Source: DASRHY01 sp046765875 (GTDB taxonomy: Bacteria; Actinomycetota; Actinomycetes; Propionibacteriales; Kribbellaceae). From it: DNA of 11,733 nucleotides. The notes beneath the pieces were generated by a model that saw only the letters and a list, made by a program, of their open reading frames with translations, ran no database searches and had not been told where the DNA came from. Position numbers and translations under genes: made by a program. The first letter of the stretch is position 1, and every line of letters begins with the position of its first letter. Location of the stretch: positions 1 to 11,733 of the forward strand of contig JBKPSJ010000078.1 in the NCBI GenBank assembly GCA_046765875.1. Reading direction: 5' to 3'. Positions 5,661 through 11,733 of the stretch are shown here, piece by piece.

Positions 5661-7037
5661 ATGAGCGATGTGCTGGAGCGGTTGCGGCAGGCTCTACCGC
5701 CCGAGGCGCTGGTCACCGACGCCGACCGGATGGAGAGCTACCGGTACGACCGGGCGATGTTCTGTCCCGCCGGCGAGCCGCTCGCGGTGGTGCTGGCCCG
5801 TGAGACCGCGCACGTCCAGGCCGCGGTGCGGATCGCTGCCGACACCGGTACGCCGATCGTGCCGCAGGGCGCGCGGTCCGGGTTGTCCGGCGCCGCGAAC
5901 GCGATCGAGGGCTGCATCGTCATCTCGCTGGAGAAGATGGACCGGCTGCTCCAGATCGACCCGGTCAACCGGTACGCCGTGACCCAGCCCGGCATCTACA
6001 ACGCGGTGCTGTCGCGTGCGGTCGCCGAGCATGGCCTGTTCTACCCGCCGGACCCGTCGAGCTGGGAGTTCTGCTCGATCGGCGGCAACCTGTCGACGAA
6101 CTCCGGCGGCCTGTGCTGCGTGAAGTACGGCGTCACCACCGACTACGTCCTCGGCCTGGAGGTGGTGCTCGCCTCCGGCGAGGTCCTGCGGACCGGCCGC
6201 AAGACGGTCAAGGGTGTCGCCGGGTACGACCTGACCAAGCTGATCGTGGGCAGCGAGGGCACGCTCGGGATCATCACCGAGGCCACGCTGTCCTTGCGCC
6301 CGGCGACTCAGCGGCCGCGCACGATGGCGGCGTTGTTCGACTCCTCCGCGGCGGCGGGCACGGCGATCACCGAGATCGTCAAGAGCGGCATTTCCCTGTC
6401 ATTGCTGGAGATCATGGACCGCACCACGATCCGGGCGGTCAACGAGTTCAAGCGGATGGATCTGCCCGACGACGCCGCGGTGATGGTGCTCGCACAGTCC
6501 GACAGCGGTGGTGAGGCAGCCGCGGCCGAGATCGCCGCGGTGACCAAGCTGTGCAGCGATGCCGGCGCCACGGAATCCCTGCAGGCGGACGACCCGGCCG
6601 AGGGCGACTTGTTGCTCGAGGCAAGGAGGGCCGCACTGCCGGCGCTCGAGGTGCTCGGCACGACGATGATCGACGACGTCTGCGTGCCGCGGTCGCGGCT
6701 GGCCGAGTTCCTGGTCGCGGTCGAGAAGGTCTCCGAGCAGACCGGCATACTCGTGGCGGTCGTCGGGCATGCCGGCGACGGCAACATGCACCCGAACGTG
6801 GTCTTCGACCAGGACGATCCCGACCAGGCCGCGCGTGCGCAGCGGGCGTTCGACGAGATCATGGCCGTCGGCCTGGAACTCGGCGGCACGATCACCGGCG
6901 AGCACGGCGTCGGCGTGCTGAAGATGGAGTGGCTGGTCAAGGAGATCGGCCCGGTGGCGGTCGAGGTGCACCGGGCGATCAAGCGCGCGCTGGATCCGCA
7001 GGGCATCCTCAACCCGGGCAAGATCGTCGCGGGCTGA
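5661..7037 (+). CDS. FAD-linked 2-hydroxyacid oxidase/dehydrogenase (GlcD/D-LDH type)
   Basis: A 458-residue flavoprotein of the VAO/PCMH superfamily, which oxidises D-2-hydroxyacids such as glycolate, D-lactate or aryl-lactates to 2-oxoacids. The N-terminal FAD-binding domain (about 35-213) shows PQGARSGLSGAA (68-79), the IGGNLSTNSGGL stretch (140-151), VKGVAGYDLTKL (183-194) and GSEGTLGIITEATL (197-210). The C-terminal FAD-oxidase domain (about 220-456) has HAGDGNMHP (370-378), GEHGVG (413-418) and the family ending DPQGILNPGKIV (445-456). Length is typical. It has no Fe-S domain, so a separate electron acceptor is needed if it is a dehydrogenase. ATG 5661 lies 6 nt after a TAGGCT box. Being near hppD, it could make 4-hydroxyphenylpyruvate from 4-hydroxyphenyllactate (inference). 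Substrate cannot be read from the sequence. Confidence 0.92.
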   Translation: MSDVLERLRQALPPEALVTDADRMESYRYDRAMFCPAGEPLAVVLARETAHVQAAVRIAADTGTPIVPQGARSGLSGAANAIEGCIVISLEKMDRLLQIDPVNRYAVTQPGIYNAVLSRAVAEHGLFYPPDPSSWEFCSIGGNLSTNSGGLCCVKYGVTTDYVLGLEVVLASGEVLRTGRKTVKGVAGYDLTKLIVGSEGTLGIITEATLSLRPATQRPRTMAALFDSSAAAGTAITEIVKSGISLSLLEIMDRTTIRAVNEFKRMDLPDDAAVMVLAQSDSGGEAAAAEIAAVTKLCSDAGATESLQADDPAEGDLLLEARRAALPALEVLGTTMIDDVCVPRSRLAEFLVAVEKVSEQTGILVAVVGHAGDGNMHPNVVFDQDDPDQAARAQRAFDEIMAVGLELGGTITGEHGVGVLKMEWLVKEIGPVAVEVHRAIKRALDPQGILNPGKIVAG

Positions 7038-7170
7038 TCCGTCCAGGTGGTAGCCGAGACGAAACTGCAACGCAATCGCCGGATGCCGTCGATCTTCGTG
7101 GCCGGTGCCCGTGACCATCCGGACGCACCATTGAGGAGCCGCGACCCGGGCGGAGTCGCGTGCATCGCGG

Positions 7171-7209
7171 GTCCGGTTGTGGCCGCGCTCGGGGCGGTCA
7201 CAGCCGGGC
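7171..7209 (+). terminator. Strong hairpin before the lipoprotein gene
   Basis: Positions 7171-7186 pair with 7194-7209 in an almost unbroken 16-bp stem (CCGGTTGTG at 7173-7181 with CACAGCCGG at 7199-7207; three G/T wobbles) with a 7-nt loop. It lies 133 nt after the FAD oxidase stop and 35 nt before the lipoprotein start. It could end the oxidase transcript or, if the promoter is upstream, act as an attenuator in the lipoprotein leader. A weaker hairpin (7140-7160) precedes it. Confidence 0.5.
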
Positions 7210-7232
7210 GGGGGAGGATCAAGCTTGTGGTG

Positions 7233-7238
7233 AGGAGG
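7233..7238 (+). promoter_or_regulatory. Ribosome binding site that sets the lipoprotein start
   Basis: AGGAGG ends 6 nt before GTG 7245. It selects a start that opens directly into a lipoprotein signal peptide, and rejects the 66-codon in-frame extension that begins at 7047. Confidence 0.8.
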
Positions 7239-7244
7239 GCACAC

Positions 7245-7880
7245 GTGTCGGTCCGTTCGTGGCCGTTGCGCCCGGTCGGGATCGTGTTGACGACGCTGAT
7301 GCTGGCCGGCTGCGGGACGGGGGACGGCCTGCGGGTCGAGAACGGGCACGAGCCGGCAGCCGCCCAGACCATGACGACGCCCACGCCGGGCGAGACGCCG
7401 ACGCAGGGCCCGGGACCGAACAAGTCCAGCAACGGCATCATGGGCGAGCGCGTCGGCACCGGCGCGGCCGCTCTCAGCCTCCCCGAGTTGCGCGCGCTGC
7501 TCCTTAACGACGCCGCGGTCGACCCCGACGCCAAGGCGGTGCTGCGGACCTGCCCGCCGTGCCTGTCACGCGGCATCGCCACCGACGTGATCGGCACCGG
7601 GACGCCGCAACGCGTCGTGACCATCAAGACGCTGAACACCGACTGGACCTTCGTGGCGTACCTGGTCGGCGACGTCGACGGCGTACCAAGTGTGCGCTCG
7701 ACGATCCGCGGCCAGGACATGAGGATCACCGCCGGCAGGGACAGGAGCCTCGTCGTCGGCTCCAAGGTGTACGGTCCGACCGACCACAGTTGCTGCCCCT
7801 CGGGCTCGAAGGTCGAGGTCTACGGGTGGAACGGCAACTACCTTGTCAAGAAGAGCGAAGTCTTCACGAAGGGGTCGTAG
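7245..7880 (+). CDS. Envelope lipoprotein, CseA-like
   Basis: A 211-residue lipoprotein. The signal peptide has Arg4 and Arg9, a hydrophobic core (11-20) and the lipobox LAGC (20-23), so Cys23 becomes lipidated and the protein sits on the outer face of the membrane. A Thr/Pro/Gly-rich linker (about 36-63) precedes a folded domain (about 75-207). This contains ELRALLLNDAAV (81-92), CPPC (103-106, a thioredoxin-like spacing), and SLVVGSKVYGPTDHSCCPSG (168-187) with adjacent Cys183-Cys184. The domain layout recalls CseA, the lipoprotein of the Streptomyces cse operon that dampens envelope-stress signalling. It stops 4 nt before the response regulator, so the three genes are one operon. GTG 7245 is supported by AGGAGG. 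Lipoprotein: sure; CseA-like: from resemblance plus gene order. Confidence 0.88.
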   Translation: MSVRSWPLRPVGIVLTTLMLAGCGTGDGLRVENGHEPAAAQTMTTPTPGETPTQGPGPNKSSNGIMGERVGTGAAALSLPELRALLLNDAAVDPDAKAVLRTCPPCLSRGIATDVIGTGTPQRVVTIKTLNTDWTFVAYLVGDVDGVPSVRSTIRGQDMRITAGRDRSLVVGSKVYGPTDHSCCPSGSKVEVYGWNGNYLVKKSEVFTKGS

Positions 7881-7884
7881 CCGA

Positions 7885-8568
<684 letters not shown>

Positions 8569-8575
8569 GGCGCGG

Positions 8576-9805
8576 ATGGGCCTGCGCGGCAAGCTGGGAC
8601 TGATCTTCCTGGCGGTGTCCACCATCGCGATCGTGGGACTGGGCGCCGCGGTGTACACCCAGGCGCAGGCGGCCCGGCTGGACCGCGCCCGCAAGGCCGC
8701 CGACGAGCGGGTTCAAGCGGCGGCCGCGTTGTGGGAGGAGTTCAAGGGTCAGCCACAGCTCGATGCCAAGCTTGACGACCCGCAGTTGCCGCCGGAGCTG
8801 AAGGCCGCGATCGCCGGCGGCAAGCGGGTCACACTCAAGCGCGGCAACCAGCTGTGGGCGGCGCAGCGGGTCGACGGGCACACGATCTCGGTCAACCTCG
8901 ACTACGCCAACAGCGACGACTCGATGGACGCGCTCGAACGTGCGCTGCTGCTGGCCGGGATCGGCACCATCCTCGGCGTCGCGCTGATGAGCGTGATCGC
9001 CGCCGGCAGCCTGTCGCGGCGAATCGTCGCGGTCTCCGGTACGGCACGCCGGATCGCCGCCGGCGAGTTGGACGCGTCCGCGGTCGATGCGGTCGGCCGC
9101 GGCCGCGACGAGGTGGCGGCGCTGGCCAAGGCACTGGACACGATGGCCGCGTCGCTGCGCGCTCAGCTCGACGCCGAGCGGCGGTTCACCGCCGACGTCG
9201 CACACGACCTGCGCACGCCGGTGACCGGGCTGGTGACCGCGGCCGAGCTGTTGCCGCCGGGCCGGCCGAGCGAGCTCGTCCGCGACCGGGCGAAGGTGCT
9301 GCGCAGCCTGGTCGAGGACCTGCTCGAGGTGGCGCGGTTCGACTCCGGGGTCGAGCGTGCCGATCTGGAGCAGGTCGATCTCGGCGCGCTGGTCGGATCG
9401 GCGATCGCCAGGCTGCGCACGCAGCAGTCGATCAGCGCCGACGATCTCCAGCTGGACACGGCTGACGGAGCGCGGGCGCTGACCGACCCGCGGCGGGTGG
9501 AACGGATCCTGGCCAACCTGGTGCTCAACGGGCTGCGGCACGGCCGGCCGCCGGTCGACGTCACGGTGTCCGGCCGTGCGATCACGGTCACCGATCATGG
9601 CGACGGCTACCCGAAGGCGCTGATCAACGAGGGGCCGCGGCGGTTCCGGTCCGGGATGGCGGAGCGTGGTCTCGGTCACGGGCTCGGGCTGACGATCGCG
9701 GCCGCGCACGCGAATGTGCTCGGTGCGGACCTGATCTTCTCCGCCGCCCCGCACGGTGGTGCCTCGGCCCGGCTGGAACTCCCTGCCGTACCACCGACGG
9801 ATTGA
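8576..9805 (+). CDS. cseC: Sensor histidine kinase, CseC-like
   Basis: A 409-residue membrane sensor kinase that phosphorylates the preceding response regulator. It has TM1 (about 6-28), an extracytoplasmic sensor of about 90 residues (29-121) without cysteines, TM2 (122-143) and a HAMP linker (about 143-196). The HisKA domain has phospho-acceptor His210 in ADVAHDLRTPVTGL (206-219), and the HATPase domain (about 300-404) has N-box ILANLVLNGLRHG (311-323), DHGDGYP (340-346) and GHGLGLTIA (367-375). The dimerisation segment TAAELLPPGRPSELVRDR (221-238) resembles CseC. ATG 8576 is 7 nt after the regulator's stop, with GAGG (8567-8570) 5 nt upstream overlapping that stop codon. The stop is followed by a 308-bp gap with a strong terminator. 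All catalytic boxes are present, so the enzyme should be active. Confidence 0.95.
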   Translation: MGLRGKLGLIFLAVSTIAIVGLGAAVYTQAQAARLDRARKAADERVQAAAALWEEFKGQPQLDAKLDDPQLPPELKAAIAGGKRVTLKRGNQLWAAQRVDGHTISVNLDYANSDDSMDALERALLLAGIGTILGVALMSVIAAGSLSRRIVAVSGTARRIAAGELDASAVDAVGRGRDEVAALAKALDTMAASLRAQLDAERRFTADVAHDLRTPVTGLVTAAELLPPGRPSELVRDRAKVLRSLVEDLLEVARFDSGVERADLEQVDLGALVGSAIARLRTQQSISADDLQLDTADGARALTDPRRVERILANLVLNGLRHGRPPVDVTVSGRAITVTDHGDGYPKALINEGPRRFRSGMAERGLGHGLGLTIAAAHANVLGADLIFSAAPHGGASARLELPAVPPTD

Positions 9806-9880
9806 TTGAGTGGACGCCATGCCAACCTTTCGGTGCCGCTCCGCGTCTGGAAATAGGCCCATGAACTCGCGGCCGGATCA

Positions 9881-9906
9881 GGAACGCTATTGAAGCGTCG
9901 ACCGTT
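9881..9906 (+). promoter_or_regulatory. ECF-sigma-type promoter-like element
   Basis: GGAAC (9881-9885), 17 nt, then CGTT (9903-9906). This is the classic layout of promoters read by actinobacterial ECF sigma factors such as SigE and SigH. Transcription would start near 9912-9914. Short motifs of this type occur by chance, so confidence is limited. Confidence 0.35.
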
Positions 9907-9915
9907 GTGCGGTTG

Positions 9916-9930
9916 TCGTGGGACCCACGA
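9916..9930. promoter_or_regulatory. 15-bp perfect palindrome
   Basis: TCGTGGG and CCCACGA flank one central A. As DNA it could be a protein-binding site just downstream of the candidate promoter; as RNA it would fold to a 6-bp stem with a 3-nt loop. Function unknown. Confidence 0.35.
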
Positions 9931-9933
9931 TCG

Positions 9934-9971
9934 CAGCGGCGCCACCTCCGGGGCGGAGGGTGGCGCCGCTG
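9934..9971 (+). terminator. Strong hairpin terminator downstream of the histidine kinase
   Basis: AGCGGCGCCACC (9935-9946) and GGTGGCGCCGCT (9959-9970) are exact reverse complements, extended by C9934-G9971. The 12-nt loop may itself pair in part. GTCTGTC follows. It lies 128 nt after the kinase stop and probably ends the operon transcript; it may also work for the candidate short RNA. Confidence 0.75.
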
Positions 9972-10054
9972 TCTGTCAGGGCTCGGCGCGCCCATTGGAA
10001 CGTTTCGTATCCGTTAGATCACACTCAGGCGCCCTCGCGTTCTAGAGATAACCG

Positions 10055-10088
10055 GGGCGGTTGCGGTCATAGGACCACGGAACCGCCC
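10055..10088 (+). other. Two-step hairpin upstream of the Mut7-C gene
   Basis: GGGCGGTT (10055-10062) pairs with AACCGCCC (10081-10088), and inside it GGTC (10065-10068) pairs with GACC (10073-10076) around an ATAG loop. It ends 25 nt before the start codon. It may be a structured 5' leader or an additional terminator for upstream transcripts. Confidence 0.45.
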
Positions 10089-10113
10089 GTCCAGGCCGGG
10101 TATGAAGGTCGGT

Positions 10114-10839
10114 ATGGACGCGTTGGTGATCGAGGTGGCGCCGGAGCTCCGGCTGTTCCTGGCACCGCGTGACCGGCACGATGCGATCAGCCAGCCGTAC
10201 GACGGAATCTCCTCGCTGGGACATGTGGTCGAATCTGTCGGCGTACCGCTTCCGGAGGTCGGCGCCCTGCTCGTGCGCGGCCGCTCCGTGGAGCCGCGCT
10301 ACCGGCCGGCGGATGGTGACGAGGTGCGAGTCCTTCCGGTACGACGACCTCAGGCTGCGCCGTCGTCGTATGTGCTCGATGTCCATCTCGGTGTGCTCGC
10401 GCGGCGGCTTCGCCAGCTCGGCGTCGATACCGCGTATGTCACTGACGCCGATGACGATGCGCTGATCGAACAGGCGAACCGCGAACGAAGGGTCCTGCTG
10501 ACGCAGGACCGGGCGCTGCTACGGCGCAGGCGGCTGTGGCTCGGTGCATACGTGCGCGGTGCGCGTCCCGACGACCAGCTTCGCGATGTGCTGGATCGGT
10601 TCGCACCGAGGCTTGCGGCGTGGACCCGGTGCCCGGCGTGCAACGGGCCGCTCATCGACGTACCCAAGTCCGCCGTAGAGCATCTGCTGGAACCCGGCAC
10701 CCGGCAGACGTACGACACCTTCGCGCAGTGCCGCGCCTGCGGTCGTCCGTACTGGAAAGGCGCCCACCACACGCGCCTGGCGAGGATCGTCGCCGAGGCC
10801 GAGCGCATCGCCGCACGCCGGGCAGACATATCCAGCTGA
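10114..10839 (+). CDS. Ubiquitin-like / Mut7-C RNase / zinc-ribbon fusion protein
   Basis: A 241-residue protein of the 'Mut7-C ubiquitin/RNase' type. Residues 1-76 form a ThiS/MoaD-like beta-grasp domain (LVIEVAPELRLFLAP at 4-18; RPADGDEVRVLPV at 64-76). Residues 85-225 form the Mut7-C domain, a PIN-like RNase fold with conserved acidic residues: Asp89 (VLDVHLG), the DADDD run (111-115) and Asp132 (LLTQDRALL). A zinc ribbon is inserted, with CPAC (173-176) and CRACGRPYW (206-214). The cellular substrate is not known for this family. The beta-grasp part ends without a free GG tail, so it is not itself a sulfur carrier. ATG 10114 is chosen because AAGG lies 5 nt upstream; ATG 10102 (four residues longer) is possible. 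It is convergent with the right-hand gene and apparently transcribed alone. Confidence 0.88.
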   Translation: MDALVIEVAPELRLFLAPRDRHDAISQPYDGISSLGHVVESVGVPLPEVGALLVRGRSVEPRYRPADGDEVRVLPVRRPQAAPSSYVLDVHLGVLARRLRQLGVDTAYVTDADDDALIEQANRERRVLLTQDRALLRRRRLWLGAYVRGARPDDQLRDVLDRFAPRLAAWTRCPACNGPLIDVPKSAVEHLLEPGTRQTYDTFAQCRACGRPYWKGAHHTRLARIVAEAERIAARRADISS

Positions 10840-10868
10840 CGAACACATTCAACAGTCCTGTTCGGTCA
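10837..10868. terminator. Bidirectional hairpin containing both stop codons
   Basis: TGAC-GAACA (10837-10845) pairs with TGTTC-G-GTCA (10859-10868) over 9 bp with one bulged G and a 13-nt loop. The TGA stop of the Mut7-C gene and the TGA stop of the convergent gene lie in opposite arms and pair with each other. It is the only structure in the 26-bp gap, so a shared terminator is likely. Confidence 0.5.
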
Positions 10869-11733
10869 GGGAGCGGTGCCGGGCGTCGGGCGGTTCGTGA
10901 GCGCGCGCAGGTCGGCGACCGCGGTGCGGCCGCGCTCGGACGGCGGTACGGCGGTCAGCACGTGGCCGCCGATCTCGTAGACCGACTGGTTGTGGAACTG
11001 CTCGGGCAGCTCAACCAGCGTGCGCAGCGCATGCCCGAGCCCGTCGCCGATGTGCCCGTCGAGGATCAGGCAGCGGGCCCGGTGCAGCTCGACCTGGGCG
11101 TGCTCGCGGGCCAGCTCCGGCGGGTAGAGGAGGTCCGCCCGGTCCTGTGCGTCGTACGCCAGTGCGGTCTCGCCCAGATGGCTGTGCACATAGCTGTCCG
11201 TATGCCGCATCCGGTACTCCGGCCAGCCGGACATCGACTGTTCGTCGGCCACCACCGCGGCCGGCATCCGCTCGTTGGTCGCGGCCAGCTTGCGCAGCGC
11301 AGCCTTGGACTGTTCGGTGTCGCCGAGAAGGGCGTATGCCTGCGCCCTCCCGGCCAGCGCACCGGCCACACCGGCCGACGGCCGCGTCGAGATCGCCAGC
11401 GCCTCGTCGATCAACGCGAGCACCGACGGCAGCGGACGCCGCTCGTACAGTCCGTTGACCGCCTCCCATGCGCGCACCCAGACCCGGGTCTGGGTGTCGC
11501 CGGACAGGTCGGCCGCGGACCGGGCGGTCTGCCACCAGCGCCGGGCCGCGCGCAACTGGCCGAGGCCGGCCAGCGTCATCGCCTGCACCACGCCGAGTTG
11601 GCCGGCGGTACGGGCCAGGTCGGCAGCCGCCTTGCCGTCGCGGGCGCCGAGCACCCGCTGCAGCACCAGCAGATCGGCGGACAGTTCCGGCAGCAGCTCG
11701 GCCGGCGCGACGGTGAAGTACTCGCGTGTGTAC
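10866..11733 (-). CDS. C-terminal part of a TPR-type regulator, probably XRE family (partial)
   Basis: The 5' end lies beyond the right edge; the reading frame is open to the last base, giving 288 C-terminal residues. An internal GTG at 11664-11666 is not taken as the start, because coding-like sequence (including TREYFTVAPAELLPELSADL) continues upstream of it. The visible part is helical and Ala/Leu/Arg-rich, with repeats of TPR character such as GQLRAARRWWQTARSAADL, GALAGRAQAYALLGDTEQSKAAL and AREHAQVELHRARCLILDGH. Actinobacterial regulators with an N-terminal XRE helix-turn-helix and C-terminal TPR-like repeats end in this way, so a DNA-binding domain is expected outside the window. That is inference; only the helical repeat region is visible. 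Confidence 0.75.
   Translation of the reverse strand, partial: YTREYFTVAPAELLPELSADLLVLQRVLGARDGKAAADLARTAGQLGVVQAMTLAGLGQLRAARRWWQTARSAADLSGDTQTRVWVRAWEAVNGLYERRPLPSVLALIDEALAISTRPSAGVAGALAGRAQAYALLGDTEQSKAALRKLAATNERMPAAVVADEQSMSGWPEYRMRHTDSYVHSHLGETALAYDAQDRADLLYPPELAREHAQVELHRARCLILDGHIGDGLGHALRTLVELPEQFHNQSVYEIGGHVLTAVPPSERGRTAVADLRALTNRPTPGTAP

Larger units (their letters stand above)
9912..9975 (+). ncRNA. Candidate short RNA ending at a terminator
   Basis: If the ECF-like element is a promoter, its transcript would be only about 60 nt. It would consist of a small hairpin from TCGTGGG-A-CCCACGA (9916-9930) followed at once by the terminator hairpin (9934-9971). This is the shape of a bacterial small RNA. 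It rests wholly on inference; the alternative is simply the trailing terminator of the kinase operon. Confidence 0.25.
9806..10113. other. 308-bp intergenic region with regulatory structures
   Basis: No convincing coding sequence: the open frames here have no SD, no recognisable motif and shift out of neighbouring genes. It holds an ECF-type promoter-like element (9881-9906), a 15-bp palindrome (9916-9930), a strong terminator hairpin (9934-9971) and a second hairpin (10055-10088) before the Mut7-C gene. The first 75 bases show nothing distinct. Confidence 0.6.

Noticed and set aside
7061..7090. GAAAC...CGTC as an ECF-type promoter for the lipoprotein operon
   Set aside because: The 21-nt spacer is longer than usual and the -35 is imperfect, so I did not call it.
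7047..7244. 66-codon upstream extension of the lipoprotein
   Set aside because: It would bury the lipoprotein signal peptide, lies across strong hairpins and lacks an SD; the AGGAGG-GTG at 7245 is far better.
6308..7765. 485-codon open frame on the minus strand over the FAD oxidase and lipoprotein
   Set aside because: Shadow of two well-supported genes; Ser/Thr/Pro-rich translation without family motifs.
9997..10015. Second GGAAC...CGTT pair upstream of the Mut7-C gene
   Set aside because: The spacer is only 10 nt, too short for an ECF sigma promoter.
9918..10172. Small plus-strand open frame before the Mut7-C gene
   Set aside because: It starts inside a terminator hairpin, has no SD and overlaps the Mut7-C gene in another frame.

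Overview
The window looks like chromosomal DNA from a high-GC actinobacterium. G/C-rich third positions, GTG starts, genes without Shine-Dalgarno (SD) sites but with a TANNNT box 6-7 nt upstream, and the gene families all fit. The style recalls Kribbella or other Nocardioidales/Streptomyces relatives, but no genus can be proven from the sequence alone. I see no mobile element, CRISPR array, tRNA or rRNA, so this is ordinary chromosomal backbone with some unusual genes and well-formed intergenic structures.

Layout. (1) 1-2318, minus strand: a two-pass membrane protein of unknown function, then a Ser/Thr protein kinase fused to a two-TM segment and a PH-like C-terminal domain. A hairpin follows the kinase. 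(2) 2376-5108, tyrosine catabolism: a short IclR-type regulator, a 65-residue VOC (glyoxalase-fold) mini-protein that looks internally deleted, a convergent Lrp/AsnC regulator, and the divergent hppD gene (4-hydroxyphenylpyruvate dioxygenase), which ends in a very long hairpin. AsnC plus IclR control of hppD matches the HpdA/HpdR scheme known in Streptomyces coelicolor. (3) 5161-7037: a small secreted four-cysteine protein, then an FAD-linked 2-hydroxyacid oxidase of the GlcD/D-lactate dehydrogenase type with a predicted leaderless mRNA. (4) 7245-9805: a tight lipoprotein / OmpR-type response regulator / histidine kinase operon resembling cseA-cseB-cseC of Streptomyces, the cell-envelope stress system, but with no sigE gene in front of it. 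(5) 9806-10113: a 308-bp gap with a GGAAC-N17-CGTT element typical of ECF sigma promoters, a 15-bp palindrome, a strong terminator and a further hairpin. It could encode a very short RNA. (6) 10114-10839: a ubiquitin-like/Mut7-C RNase/zinc-ribbon fusion. It converges on the C-terminal part of a TPR-type (probably XRE-family) regulator that runs off the right edge. The two stop codons sit in opposite arms of one hairpin.

How the genes fit together: the hppD block forms a regulated step converting 4-hydroxyphenylpyruvate to homogentisate, and the FAD oxidase could feed it by oxidising aryl-lactates (inference). The lipoprotein/regulator/kinase operon is an envelope-sensing unit whose sigma-factor partner, if any, lies elsewhere. 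The kinase and its membrane neighbour form a second, separate envelope-associated signalling pair.
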